A stretch of 18,726 nt of DNA from SIG653 sp045577455 (GCA_045577455.1 JAZNIJ010000036.1:1-18726); one strand, 5' to 3'. Positions 1-8,441 are shown, numbered from the stretch's first letter. Program-made: numbers and translations. The notes: generated by a model not told the origin, from the sequence alone.

Positions 1-615
1 CTCGGCAGAATAAGAGATATGTGCTCCGTTGTAGGTATGAGCTACTTGATTTATGATGATGACGAAGAATTATTTGCCGAAATAGTTGATACCTGGGCTG
101 ATATGCAGTATAAATGCGCCGAGACAATTTTAGAAACGGGCGCTAAATTTGACTTTGCTCACTTCTGGGAAGATATCTGCTTTAAAAACGGTCCCCTTCT
201 CTCCCCCGATATTTTCGATGAGCTTTGCGCAAAGCATTACAAAAAGAGAACTGACCTGTGCCGTAAATACGGTATAGACGTAATCTCCCTTGACTGCGAC
301 GGTGTAACGGAAAAACTTTTGCCTACTTGGTTTAATAACGGTGTTAACACAATGTTCCCCATCGAAATCGGTGTATGGGGCGACCAGTTTGAACCTGCAA
401 GGAAGAAATACGGCAAGGGAATGCTGGGCGTTGGCGGAATGGATAAAACCGCACTCCGCAAGGACAAAGCAGCGGTTGATGCTGAAATTGAAAGAATCAA
501 GCGTCTTGCATCAATGGGCGGATTTATTCCTTGCCCCGACCACAGACTGATGCCCGGCACAAAATTTGAGCTTGTTCAGTATTACGCAGAAGAAATAAAG
601 AAAATCAGATTTTAA
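1..615 (+). CDS. UroD/MtaA-family methyltransferase, 5' end cut off by window edge
   Basis: The frame is open to base 1, so the start lies outside the window; about 204 C-terminal residues are visible, against the 320-380 usual for the family. The order of elements matches the second half of a uroporphyrinogen decarboxylase-fold protein: the AHFWEDICFKNGPLLSP segment, GIDVISLDCDG, a VGGMDK turn and a C-terminal PCPDHRLMPG. In corrinoid systems this fold supplies methyltransferases that move methyl groups between a substrate and a B12 protein. Where relatives have H-x-D-G or H-x-C, this protein has D-C-D-G, so its metal or substrate site differs from its three paralogues here. A corrinoid protein gene follows after 77 bases, which supports a methyl-transfer role over heme synthesis. 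The substrate is not inferable. Confidence 0.85.
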   Translation, partial: LGRIRDMCSVVGMSYLIYDDDEELFAEIVDTWADMQYKCAETILETGAKFDFAHFWEDICFKNGPLLSPDIFDELCAKHYKKRTDLCRKYGIDVISLDCDGVTEKLLPTWFNNGVNTMFPIEIGVWGDQFEPARKKYGKGMLGVGGMDKTALRKDKAAVDAEIERIKRLASMGGFIPCPDHRLMPGTKFELVQYYAEEIKKIRF

Positions 616-629
616 TTGTTAAATAACCC

Positions 630-658
630 TTGTTTTTCACAGTACAAAAGTATAAAAT
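630..658 (+). promoter_or_regulatory. weak candidate promoter ahead of the corrinoid operon
   Basis: TTGTTT (630-635) and TAAAAT (653-658) are 17 bases apart in the 77-base gap between the first methyltransferase and the corrinoid protein. The -35 match is poor and there is no terminator in the gap, so genes 1 and 2 may also be co-transcribed. Confidence 0.3.
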
Positions 659-692
659 AAAACTAAAAAATACATAATCAGGAGAAATCGTT

Positions 693-1325
693 ATGAGTAT
701 CTATCTTGAAATATCCGAAAACCTTCAGAAAGGAAAGGCAAAAATTGTTAAAGAGCTTGTTCAGAAAGCTGTTGATGACGGGCTGCCTGCAGCACAGATT
801 CTTAATGAAGGTTTAATTTCCGGCATGACCGTTATCGGCGAAAAGTTCAAGAATAATGAAGTTTATGTTCCCGAAGTTCTTATTGCGGCAAGAGCAATGA
901 ATATGGGCGTGCAGATTCTCAAGCCTTTGCTTATTGAAGATGGTGTTCAGTCAACGGGTAAAGTGTGCTTAGGCACCGTTCAGGGCGATATGCACGATAT
1001 CGGCAAAAACCTTGTTAAGATGATGATGGAAGGCAAGGGCATTGAGGTTGTTGACCTTGGCACCGATGTTGCCCCAGAAACCTTTGTAAACACCGCAATT
1101 GAGCAGAATTGTCAGATTATCTGCTGCTCGGCACTGCTCACAACAACAATGGAAGTTATGGCTGATGTTGTTAAGTGTGCCGAAAACGCAGGCATAAGAG
1201 ATAAGGTCAAAATTATGGTCGGCGGAGCACCCGTTACGGAAGATTTCTGCAATCAGATAGGTGCGGATAAATACACCTCCGATGCCGCAAGTGCAGCTGA
1301 TGCCGCCGTTGAGCTTTGCAGCTGA
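693..1325 (+). CDS. corrinoid (B12)-binding methyl-carrier protein
   Basis: This 210-residue protein is the methyl carrier of the locus. Residues 1-85 form the helical cap found in MtaC/MtbC/MtvC-type proteins. Residues about 88-208 form the Rossmann-like B12-binding domain, with the D-x-H-x-x-G signature in GDMHDIGKN (D99, H101, G104), where H101 would be the lower axial cobalt ligand. Further B12-contact motifs are SALLTTT (146-152) and VGGAPV (176-181). Length matches stand-alone corrinoid proteins, not methionine synthase. AGGAG lies about 8 bases before the ATG. Its cobalt would cycle between Co(I) and methyl-Co(III), with the UroD-family neighbours as methyltransferases and the downstream RACo-like protein as reactivator. 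Family identity is firm; the substrate is unknown. Confidence 0.95.
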   Translation: MSIYLEISENLQKGKAKIVKELVQKAVDDGLPAAQILNEGLISGMTVIGEKFKNNEVYVPEVLIAARAMNMGVQILKPLLIEDGVQSTGKVCLGTVQGDMHDIGKNLVKMMMEGKGIEVVDLGTDVAPETFVNTAIEQNCQIICCSALLTTTMEVMADVVKCAENAGIRDKVKIMVGGAPVTEDFCNQIGADKYTSDAASAADAAVELCS

Positions 1326-1326
1326 T

Positions 1327-1854
1327 ATGAATATAGAAAAATATTTAAATAAACCCGAAATCTTTCAGTATAAACTGATTGAAACAAGCGATATTCCGTT
1401 TTCGCAGGCAGTTGTTGATATGTGCAAGGCTAACCGCTGCGGAAAATACGGCACCTGCTGGACCTGCCCGCCCGGCGTAGGCAATCTTGATGAGCTTGAG
1501 AGAAAAATCAAAAGCTATAAAACCGCCTGCGTTTTTACCTGCAAATATGACCTTGAGGACAGCTTTGACTTTGAGGGTATGATTGAAGGTCAGAAAAGCA
1601 CAAAGCAGGTTTTGCGGAGTATAACGGAAAGCCTTCGTACAGATGGTGAAAAATTCATGGCTCTCGGCTGCGAGGGCTGCGGACTCTGCGAAAAATGCAC
1701 TTATCCCGATGCACCCTGCCGTTTTCCCGAAAAGGCTGTGCCGTCGGTTGAGGCCTGCGGAATCAATGTTGCCCAGCTTGCGAAAAAATCGGGGATTAAC
1801 TATAACAACGGTTCAAACACCGTAACATATTTTTGCGTGATACTTTTCGGGTGA
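1327..1854 (+). CDS. DUF2284 cysteine-rich, probable iron-sulfur protein
   Basis: The start is placed at the ATG one base after the corrinoid protein's TGA. The frame is open further upstream (an ATG at 1261), but that would overlap the previous gene by 65 bases. The 175-residue product carries two cysteine clusters. One is near the N-terminus (C33, C38, C44, C47, in CGKYGTCWTCPPG). The other is near residues 115-144 (C115, C118, C121, C124, C131, C144), with spacing typical of Fe-S binding. This fits DUF2284, a predicted metal-binding family. Its place between the corrinoid protein and the second methyltransferase suggests a redox or accessory role in corrinoid chemistry, which is inference. 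No transmembrane segment is visible, so it is probably cytoplasmic. Confidence 0.85.
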   Translation: MNIEKYLNKPEIFQYKLIETSDIPFSQAVVDMCKANRCGKYGTCWTCPPGVGNLDELERKIKSYKTACVFTCKYDLEDSFDFEGMIEGQKSTKQVLRSITESLRTDGEKFMALGCEGCGLCEKCTYPDAPCRFPEKAVPSVEACGINVAQLAKKSGINYNNGSNTVTYFCVILFG

Positions 1855-1858
1855 TTAT

Positions 1859-2848
1859 ATGAAGAAAAAAGTAATTGAATTATTAAAACATAAAAACAAA
1901 ACTGTTCCGATTTTGTCATTTCCTTCAACCCAGCTTCTCGGAATAAGCGTAAACGAGCTTATTTCGTCGGCAGAAATGCAACTTCGGGGAATGCAGGCTA
2001 TTGCAGAAAAATTCAGCGTCGGGGCGTCACTCAATATGATGGATTTATCCGTTGAGGCTGAGGCATTCGGCGCAAAAATCCGTTTTTATGACGATGATAT
2101 TCCTGCAGTTGAAAAGGGCATAATTGATGATATTGCCGATGCTGAAAATATCGTTGTTCCCGAAGTGGGAGCAGGCAGAACAAGCATCTGCATTGACGGG
2201 GTAAAAAAAGCAAAAGAAAAAATAACCGATATTCCCGTTTTCTGCGGAGTTATCGGCCCTTATTCCCTTGCAGGCAGAATTTTTGATATGACCGAGCTTA
2301 TGATGGAATGCTTCGACAGCCCCGATGAGGTCAGAATTCTGCTCTCAAAAGCAACGGAATTTACAATCAGATATATTAAAGCATTCAAAGAAATCGGTGC
2401 AGACGGCGTTATTATGGCTGAGCCTGCGGCGGGCCTGCTTTCGCCTGCGCTTGCAGAAGAATTTTCGTTTCCTTTTGTTCAGCAGATATTCAACGAAATA
2501 AACAGCGATGATTTTATCGTATGCTATCACAACTGCGGCAATGCGGCAGGAGATATGCTTGATATGATAGGTGAACTTAACGCAGATATAATCCATTTAG
2601 GTAATGCAATCAACATAAAAAAAGCTCTTGAAGAGTTACCGAAAGATAAAATTGTTATGGGTAACGTCAACCCCGTTCTTTTCAGAACGGGAACACCTGA
2701 TGATATCACAGCCGATGTGCAGAGGGTGTTTGACGAATGCTCAATGCACGAAAACTTTATGATTTCAACGGGATGCGATGTTCCCGCCGCATCAAAATGG
2801 GAAAACATCGAAGCATATTTCAAAAAGGTAAATGAGCTTTATGCATAA
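1859..2848 (+). CDS. UroD-family methyltransferase with H-x-C...C zinc site (MtaA/CmuA-like)
   Basis: This is a full-length 329-residue UroD-fold protein. Of the four family members here it alone carries the thiolate zinc site of MtaA/MtbA-type methyltransferases: H224-x-C226 in CYHNCGN and C306 in STGCDVP. Other family features are GVIGPYSLAGR (about 130-140), MAEPAAGLLSP (186-196) and MGNVNPV (267-273). Zinc-bound thiolate chemistry suggests methyl transfer to or from a thiol, for example the second step away from the corrinoid protein; that assignment is inferred from motifs. The start is 4 bases after the DUF2284 stop, and the 3' end overlaps the next gene by 17 bases, so translation is probably coupled. 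Confidence 0.88.
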   Translation: MKKKVIELLKHKNKTVPILSFPSTQLLGISVNELISSAEMQLRGMQAIAEKFSVGASLNMMDLSVEAEAFGAKIRFYDDDIPAVEKGIIDDIADAENIVVPEVGAGRTSICIDGVKKAKEKITDIPVFCGVIGPYSLAGRIFDMTELMMECFDSPDEVRILLSKATEFTIRYIKAFKEIGADGVIMAEPAAGLLSPALAEEFSFPFVQQIFNEINSDDFIVCYHNCGNAAGDMLDMIGELNADIIHLGNAINIKKALEELPKDKIVMGNVNPVLFRTGTPDDITADVQRVFDECSMHENFMISTGCDVPAASKWENIEAYFKKVNELYA

Positions 2849-4229
2849 GGTAATAATCAACGGCGAAACTAAATATGCAAAAGACGGAACGCTTTTGTCC
2901 GATTTGTTGATTGAATCGGATAAAGGTGTTGATCACCATTGCGGCGGCAGAGGAACGTGCAGAAAATGTGTTATTACCGTCAACGGCAAAGAAGAACTTT
3001 CGTGCCAATACATAATCAAATCTGATATTTCCGTTGAGATTCCCCAAAACGGCGAAATCGTTTCCGAAACGGGAGCAATTGAAACGGGAAAATTAACGGA
3101 AAATCTTTGCTTTTCTCTCGATATAGGCACTACAACTCTTGCGCTTGCTCTTGTTTCCCTTGATGAGGGAAACATAATAAAAGTCATAACACACACAAAT
3201 CCTCAATGTACATTCGGTGCTGATGTTATGACAAGGATTGATTATTGCCGTAAAAACGGTGTTGATAAACTTCAAAAAGCCGTTATATCCGAAATCAATT
3301 CGATGATATCCGAATTCAATCTGCAAAGCATTGAAAAGCTTTATGTATCGGGCAACGCAACGATGCTTCATTTCTTTTTCGGCATTGATTGCTCGTCAAT
3401 GGGTGTTGCACCGTATACTCCCGAGTTTCTCGAAAGCAAAACCGAAAAAGCTGAAAATCTCGGCATAATCGGCATTGAAACGGTTGAAAGTCTGCCGTCA
3501 ATCGCCGCTTTTGTGGGTGCTGATATTGTTGCAGGTCTCAATTTTGTCGGTATGCCCGAAAGCAATAAACACAACTTACTCATTGACCTTGGCACAAATG
3601 CCGAAATCGTTTTGTTTTCTGAAAAGTCGGCTCTTTGTACCGCCGCTGCGGCAGGTCCGTGCTTTGAGGGTGCAAATATTTCGTGCGGAATGAGTGCAAC
3701 AAGCGGTGCAGTTTATTCATATTCCGAAGGTAAAATCAAAACAATTTCCGACGCACCCGCAAAAGGTATATGCGGCACGGGTCTTGTTGATATCATTGCA
3801 TATCTTCTCGACAAAGAAAATATCGATGAAACGGGATATATGGAAGATGATTTTGAAATTGCAGAGGGCGTAAGCATAAATCAGGCAGATATAAGGCAGT
3901 ATCAGCTTGCAAAATCGGCTGTTTATTCTGCAATTATCACTTTACTGCAAATGAAAAATATCACTTTTGATGATATCGATAAAATGTATATTTCGGGCGG
4001 TTTCTCGGCGAAAATCAATATTGAAAATGCCGTAAAAACAGGACTTCTCCCGAAAGAATTAAAAAACAAATGCATTGCAATAAAAAACAGCAGTCTGCTC
4101 GGCACTGTAAAATATGCCTGCGAGAAAAATGACCTTGCAATTTATATTGATAACTCAACCTATGTTGATTTGTCTGCAAATCCGACTTTTTCAGATTTAT
4201 TTATCGAAAATATGATGTTTGAGGTGTAA
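2832..4229 (+). CDS. RACo-type corrinoid activation protein ([2Fe-2S] ferredoxin + ASKHA/DUF4445)
   Basis: This 465-residue protein matches reductive activators of corrinoid proteins. The N-terminal domain (about 1-75) has a plant-type [2Fe-2S] pattern: C37 and C43 in HHCGGRGTC, then C46 and C58. After a short linker comes an ASKHA-like domain with the phosphate-1 motif LDIGTTT (96-102), a second motif LIDLGTNAEI and a late YISGGFSAKI segment. RACo uses ATP and a low-potential electron to return accidentally oxidised Co(II) corrinoid to Co(I). Both C-terminal extensions and domain order fit RACo (DUF4445), not the two-[4Fe-4S] RamA family. The start overlaps the upstream gene by 17 bases; an in-frame ATG nine bases later (2841) is an alternative start. 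Confidence 0.93.
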   Translation: MSFMHKVIINGETKYAKDGTLLSDLLIESDKGVDHHCGGRGTCRKCVITVNGKEELSCQYIIKSDISVEIPQNGEIVSETGAIETGKLTENLCFSLDIGTTTLALALVSLDEGNIIKVITHTNPQCTFGADVMTRIDYCRKNGVDKLQKAVISEINSMISEFNLQSIEKLYVSGNATMLHFFFGIDCSSMGVAPYTPEFLESKTEKAENLGIIGIETVESLPSIAAFVGADIVAGLNFVGMPESNKHNLLIDLGTNAEIVLFSEKSALCTAAAAGPCFEGANISCGMSATSGAVYSYSEGKIKTISDAPAKGICGTGLVDIIAYLLDKENIDETGYMEDDFEIAEGVSINQADIRQYQLAKSAVYSAIITLLQMKNITFDDIDKMYISGGFSAKINIENAVKTGLLPKELKNKCIAIKNSSLLGTVKYACEKNDLAIYIDNSTYVDLSANPTFSDLFIENMMFEV

Positions 4230-4231
4230 TA

Positions 4232-5188
4232 ATGACAGAGCGTGAACGATTTATAAAAGCACTCAAAAGAGAGCCGATTGAAGGACATTGTCCCACCTTC
4301 GAGCTTGTATTTTTTCTGACTCTTGAAGCAATCGGAAAAATTCACCCCTCACAGCAGCGTTTTGACCAATGGAATCAGATGAGCAAAACGGAGCAGAAGC
4401 TCCATATTGATTATATCGCTGATTGTCACATTGAAGTTGCCGAAAAATATAATCACAGCGCAATTTTTGTGCATCCCAATCCGTGGGGATATGAGAATAT
4501 AGTCAGACTTCTTGAAACGATAAGAGAGAAATCGGGCGATAAATATTTCCTTATGATTCACGGCGACCCGACCTTTGAAATCCCCAACGGTGAGAATATG
4601 ATGGAATTCACCGAGAGAATGTATGAGGATGAAGACGGACTCAAAGCAGAGGCACAAAAGCGTCTTGTTGATTGGGTGAACCTTGCCGAAAAACTTGCAA
4701 AACATAACGGTTTGCTTGACGGCTTTGCGCTTTGCTCGGATTATTGCTTCAATGTGAATCCGTTCTTTTCGCCGTCTATGTTTTCTGAATTCATTGCACC
4801 GTATCTTCAGAAAGTTATAAAAGATTATCGTGATATGGGATTTTACTCAATCAAGCATACCGATGGCAATATTATGCCGATAATCGACCAAATTGTTGAA
4901 TGTAAGCCCGATGCGCTTCATTCGCTTGACCCTCAGGGCGGAGTTGACCTTGCCGAAGTAAAACGGCTTTACGGCGACAGAGTTGCCCTTTGCGGTAACG
5001 TAAATTGCGGACTTCTGCAGACTGGTACAGAGGAAGAAGTAATTGCCGATGTCCGCCGCTCACTTCGTGACGGTATGAACGGCTGGGGATATGTGTTCTG
5101 CACCTCAAATTGTGCATATACGGGTCTCCAGCTTGAAAGATATGAACTTATGAACCGAATCTGGTATGAAGAAGGAATATATAAATAA
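4232..5188 (+). CDS. UroD-family methyltransferase (HTDG type)
   Basis: This 318-residue UroD-fold protein starts 2 bases after the RACo stop, with GAGGTG as the ribosome binding site at the end of that gene. N-terminal MTERERFIKALKREP is the usual family opening. The core has LDGFALCSDYCFN (162-174), KHTDGN (208-213) and CGNVNCGLL (254-262), with paired cysteines C290 and C294 near the end. The H-x-D-G motif, where the zinc-type paralogue has H-x-C, is common among UroD-like proteins in O-demethylase-type corrinoid clusters, so it may be the substrate-side methyltransferase. That role is inference. It is the last gene of the plus-strand operon and is followed directly by a terminator. Confidence 0.88.
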   Translation: MTERERFIKALKREPIEGHCPTFELVFFLTLEAIGKIHPSQQRFDQWNQMSKTEQKLHIDYIADCHIEVAEKYNHSAIFVHPNPWGYENIVRLLETIREKSGDKYFLMIHGDPTFEIPNGENMMEFTERMYEDEDGLKAEAQKRLVDWVNLAEKLAKHNGLLDGFALCSDYCFNVNPFFSPSMFSEFIAPYLQKVIKDYRDMGFYSIKHTDGNIMPIIDQIVECKPDALHSLDPQGGVDLAEVKRLYGDRVALCGNVNCGLLQTGTEEEVIADVRRSLRDGMNGWGYVFCTSNCAYTGLQLERYELMNRIWYEEGIYK

Positions 5189-5191
5189 CAC

Positions 5192-5220
5192 AAAACCGCT
5201 TCCAAAGAAGCGGTTTTTTT
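5192..5220. terminator. bidirectional rho-independent terminator between convergent genes
   Basis: An 11-bp perfect stem (5192-5202 with 5207-5217) has a CAAA loop. It is followed by T's on the plus strand and preceded by A's, which become T's on the minus strand. It ends the plus-strand corrinoid operon and overlaps the last bases of the minus-strand methyltransferase. Confidence 0.9.
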
Positions 5221-6187
5221 ATTCTCTCGCAAGCTTGTATATCAAATTATAGGCAAATTCGAGGTCATCAACCGAGCAATGCTTCTGAATGAAATGCGAG
5301 GTACAGCATATCCATCTTTTGCCTTTGAGAAGCGAAAAAATTCGTCTGATTTCCTTTTCAAGCTCTTCTCTTTTCAGAATTCCTATTGCAGACTGAACGC
5401 ATATTCCGCCCATAATCGCGAAATTGTTGCTGTAATTTTCAAGATAGAAATCAAGCGGCATATTTGCGTTTTCCTGCCAGGGATGAACAACATCAAATCC
5501 GATGTCACGCACACCGTCAAGCACTTTTCTGATGCATCCGTCGGAATGAAGGCTTGCCAAAACACCTTTGGAATGAATATGATCAACAATCATTTTCATG
5601 TTAGGATATATGGTTTCCTTCCATGTGTCGGGGCTGAAAAGTATATCCTTCTGCGAGCCCCAGTCGTCCGAAATGTGTATCATATCTGCACCCAAAGAAA
5701 TGCACTTGTCGGCAAAACTCATTGTCCATTCAGCCTGCCGTCTGTAAAGCTCACAAAGCTCTTCGGGGTAAAGTGCGGTGTATAAAAGATGGTTTTCAAT
5801 GCCGAAAACTGTGTTGAAATGCTCAAAAAGTCCCGGTGTTTGCATATAGCAGAAGCGTTCTCTCTGTTTGTGATGAGCAATTTCTCTTTTTACTTGCTCG
5901 AAATCCGAATCGTTATCGGGCACGGTGAAAAGATTATAATCAAGAAGCACATCCGGGGTAAGTTCATTGTGTCGGGCTCTTATTTTATCAAACGATTCGC
6001 CGTCAAATGACCACTGACCGCCGAAAATATGCGCCGCATCAAACTCAAATTTGTCCTCAAAGTTTTCAACGCTTCCGAACTTCATTGAAATTTCAATGCC
6101 GAGATTTTCTTTGAGCCATCCGTATATAGGCTGATGGTCGATTTCTTTGCCGAGAATTGTATTGTATACTCTTTCTGTACTGTTCAT
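5219..6187 (-). CDS. UroD-family methyltransferase (HSDG type), convergent with the corrinoid operon
   Basis: This 322-residue UroD-fold protein is encoded opposite to its three paralogues. The start is supported by AGGTGAG a few bases upstream. Visible family features are MNSTERVYNTILGKE at the N-terminus, GADMIHISDDWGSQ (166-179), SLHSDGCI (212-219), the FDVVHPWQ segment (231-238) and CCTSHF (294-299). The H-x-D-G motif groups it with the 4232-5188 protein and away from the H-x-C zinc type. It probably works with the same corrinoid protein or with a different substrate. No corrinoid protein or activator lies on its own strand in this window. A TATAAT-like box overlaps its ribosome binding site and is not a credible promoter. 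Confidence 0.87.
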   Translation of the reverse strand: MNSTERVYNTILGKEIDHQPIYGWLKENLGIEISMKFGSVENFEDKFEFDAAHIFGGQWSFDGESFDKIRARHNELTPDVLLDYNLFTVPDNDSDFEQVKREIAHHKQRERFCYMQTPGLFEHFNTVFGIENHLLYTALYPEELCELYRRQAEWTMSFADKCISLGADMIHISDDWGSQKDILFSPDTWKETIYPNMKMIVDHIHSKGVLASLHSDGCIRKVLDGVRDIGFDVVHPWQENANMPLDFYLENYSNNFAIMGGICVQSAIGILKREELEKEIRRIFSLLKGKRWICCTSHFIQKHCSVDDLEFAYNLIYKLARE

Positions 6188-6314
6188 ATACTCACCTGAA
6201 TTATATCAAAATGTAATAATAAGTACTTCTTTAATATAAAGCAGCACCGATAAAATGTGGTTTGATGTTTTTGTGAGGATGGCTTTGAAATTTATTGTAA
6301 GAACCAATATTACA

Positions 6315-7904
6315 TCAATAAACAAAATAAATCGGTGAATTGCTGACAGTCAACTTTCTGCCGATCTTGATTTCGTTGCCGTACATATCGTAGGCTTTGT
6401 AATCACCTTCGGGTGCAGTGGTTTTTGTTTTATCGCCAAGGCTGTAATACACTTCGATTTTCTTTCCGTTATCGGAGTATTCGTCAATCACAAGATTTTT
6501 TTTGTTTGATTTGTTTTTAACAAACTCAGCATTGCCGAGAAAACGGATAACCGTTGCATAAGTAATCACGGCTTCGGTGGGCTGCATATATTCGTTAAAA
6601 AATGCAAAGTCATTTATATCATTTTCGGGTGTAATGGTTTTTCTGAATGCAAAGGAAACAAAACCTTTTGCTCCTGTTGAACGGGTGTAAAGTGCTTTGC
6701 AGGCAATTGTTGCCGCATCTGTGCCGCCCACACCGCTTTCGCTGTTGAAACCGCCGTTTAAAAGACCTGCTGTTTTTACGAGGGTATGCATCTTGCCCAT
6801 ATAGTCATAGTAATTATCGAGTCCATCGTGGTTGTGATAACCGAAATTATCAAGCAGATTCCGGTTCATCAGCTCTGCGGATTTTTGATAAAAAACAAGG
6901 TTGCTTTCTTTTTCCGCAACTGCAAGTCCGCCTGAATAAACATAGGCTGACGGATTTTCTGTTTTGATTATTTTTGCGGTTTTTTCAAGAAGCGAAAAAT
7001 ATTCTTCGGGAGTACCTGCGAAGAAATACCAATTAGGCTCATTCCATATTTCCCACAGAATGTCGGTGTTATTGGCATAATGTCCTGCAACCTTACCTGC
7101 AAAATCAGACCACATATTCTCATCGGGTGGGCAGGTCCAGCCTGTTGATTCATCGTAATTCTCTTTGTATTTATCTGCGGCAGACCATTTTCCTGCATTG
7201 AATCCGAGAAGCCAGTTGTATTTCATATTGCGCTCGTTAACCTTGACGACAAGGTAATCCTGCACAGAGAAGTTAACATCGCCGTATGCTTCGCTCTGCA
7301 TTGCACCCCAACCGACGCTGTCCTCACGGACAAGATTCACACCGAGATACTGAGCAGTATCGAGAATTTTGTCAACGGATTCTTCTGCGGTGTAATTCGG
7401 AAGCTGAAAGCCTTCGCCCCAAGTATATGCACGGGTTACATACGGCTGAATGCCGTAATAAAAGCTGTCACTTGCCTGTGCATTTTTGGGAAGAACACCG
7501 ATGTTGAAGTTGTACTCTGTTGCATTGGAAAGCGTGATTGCAACGGTAAAAATTCCGTTTTTATCCGATGAAAAAGTGAAGGTGTTATACGGTAAATCGG
7601 AGCTGAAGACAACATATCCGCGCTTGTCAAAACCCGTCTGTTCACTTCTGACGGAGATTTTTGCTCTTGTGCCGTCAAGAGATGCGTCAAGGCATTCAAT
7701 AACAACACTGATTTCATCGCCAGGCTCAAACAGATTGCTGTCGCCTGCAACACCGAAACGCAGGGTATCGCTTCCACCGTTTATGTAGTATTCGGATTCG
7801 GTTTCCGTTTGTGTGATAACGAGTTGTTTTTCAGGGAACAATCCAACGAAAAACATATCAATTGCAAACACAACGGACAGCAAAAATGAAATGATTTGTG
7901 TCAT
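6315..7904 (-). CDS. exported or membrane-anchored clan GH-A-like glycoside hydrolase
   Basis: This 529-residue protein has a hydrophobic N-terminal segment (about 4-24) without a clear AxA or lipobox cleavage site, so it may stay anchored. Residues about 40-140 look like a beta-sandwich accessory domain. From about 160 a TIM-barrel region follows. ILWEIWNEPNW (282-292) contains the N-E-P motif of clan GH-A enzymes, with E289 as the likely acid/base. E389 in FNSESGVGG is the likely nucleophile. The region after about 440 looks like a small C-terminal beta domain. Overall it resembles GH39/GH5/GH42-type proteins; the exact family and substrate cannot be set here. AAGGAG precedes the start. It seems to be a single-gene unit. 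Confidence 0.85.
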   Translation of the reverse strand: MTQIISFLLSVVFAIDMFFVGLFPEKQLVITQTETESEYYINGGSDTLRFGVAGDSNLFEPGDEISVVIECLDASLDGTRAKISVRSEQTGFDKRGYVVFSSDLPYNTFTFSSDKNGIFTVAITLSNATEYNFNIGVLPKNAQASDSFYYGIQPYVTRAYTWGEGFQLPNYTAEESVDKILDTAQYLGVNLVREDSVGWGAMQSEAYGDVNFSVQDYLVVKVNERNMKYNWLLGFNAGKWSAADKYKENYDESTGWTCPPDENMWSDFAGKVAGHYANNTDILWEIWNEPNWYFFAGTPEEYFSLLEKTAKIIKTENPSAYVYSGGLAVAEKESNLVFYQKSAELMNRNLLDNFGYHNHDGLDNYYDYMGKMHTLVKTAGLLNGGFNSESGVGGTDAATIACKALYTRSTGAKGFVSFAFRKTITPENDINDFAFFNEYMQPTEAVITYATVIRFLGNAEFVKNKSNKKNLVIDEYSDNGKKIEVYYSLGDKTKTTAPEGDYKAYDMYGNEIKIGRKLTVSNSPIYFVY

Positions 7905-7951
7905 ATTTTTCTCCTTTATGTCTGTTACGCAAATTCTAATTTGTCGAGTTG

Positions 7952-7981
7952 ATTATACCACACCCGCATCATGATTTTCAA
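7952..7981 (-). promoter_or_regulatory. promoter of the glycoside hydrolase gene
   Basis: On the minus strand TTGAAA (7981-7976) and TATAAT (7957-7952) are separated by 18 bases. A TG before the -10 box gives an extended -10 element. The gap to the ATG at 7904 is about 47 bases. Confidence 0.75.
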
Positions 7982-7995
7982 CATAATGACAAAAC

Positions 7996-8037
7996 AAACC
8001 TCCTTGTGAACGGAATTGCCGATGCAAAGAGGTTTTT
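7996..8037. terminator. probable rho-independent hairpin upstream of the glycoside hydrolase
   Basis: AAACCTC (7996-8002) pairs with GAGGTTT (8029-8035). A mismatch separates this from inner TTG/CAA pairs, and CGG/CCG closes the tip. Five T's close it on the plus strand; on the minus strand the tail is TTTGTTTT. No convincing gene lies immediately upstream on either strand, so what it terminates is unclear. Confidence 0.55.
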
Positions 8038-8441
8038 GCTTATTCATTTGTAACAGCAAATTTTATAACGCCGTCAAGTTAGTTCTCTGTTTATGACCGA
8101 TTTCGTATCGCATTTTTCAGGTGAAGTACTTGCTACTAAAATGATATGTTTTCGTTGACTTTGGTTTCGACATTAGATTTCAGGTTGAATAAGTTAATCT
8201 TCCTGCCGTTTGCAATAACATTTTCAAGTTTCACTTCAATGTCATTATTGCCGGGAATAAGATGACTGAAGTTTTCTTCACACATATGGAAGAAAAATCT
8301 GAGCAATCGGTAGATGAAAGCATTAAACTCTTCTTTGAAGCCGTCAAAAAAATTAATGCAAGGATATTTTAACATCAAATGTCTGAGTTAGAAGCTTTCT
8401 CCCTGATTCTACTGGGAATATGGCAGTTTAAACAGGAATTT

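Noticed and set aside
1261..1326. Longer N-terminus for the DUF2284 protein
   Set aside because: The extra 22 residues overlap the conserved end of the corrinoid protein and read as an out-of-frame shadow; the ATG at 1327 fits the operon spacing.
1..6187. UroD-family genes as heme biosynthesis hemE
   Set aside because: Their neighbours are a B12-binding carrier and a RACo-type activator, no other tetrapyrrole genes are present, and the H-x-C...C and H-x-D-G motifs fit corrinoid methyltransferases.
6200..6230. TATAAT on the minus strand before the convergent methyltransferase
   Set aside because: The start of transcription would fall on or after the ribosome binding site, and no acceptable -35 box lies at the right distance.
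8136..8378. 80-codon minus-strand ORF and an overlapping plus-strand frame (8262-8372) with a protein-like charged end
   Set aside because: Neither strand has a well-placed ribosome binding site. The minus ORF begins at a TTG/ATG far from any GGAG. Both look at best like worn fragments of a gene, and no family is recognised.
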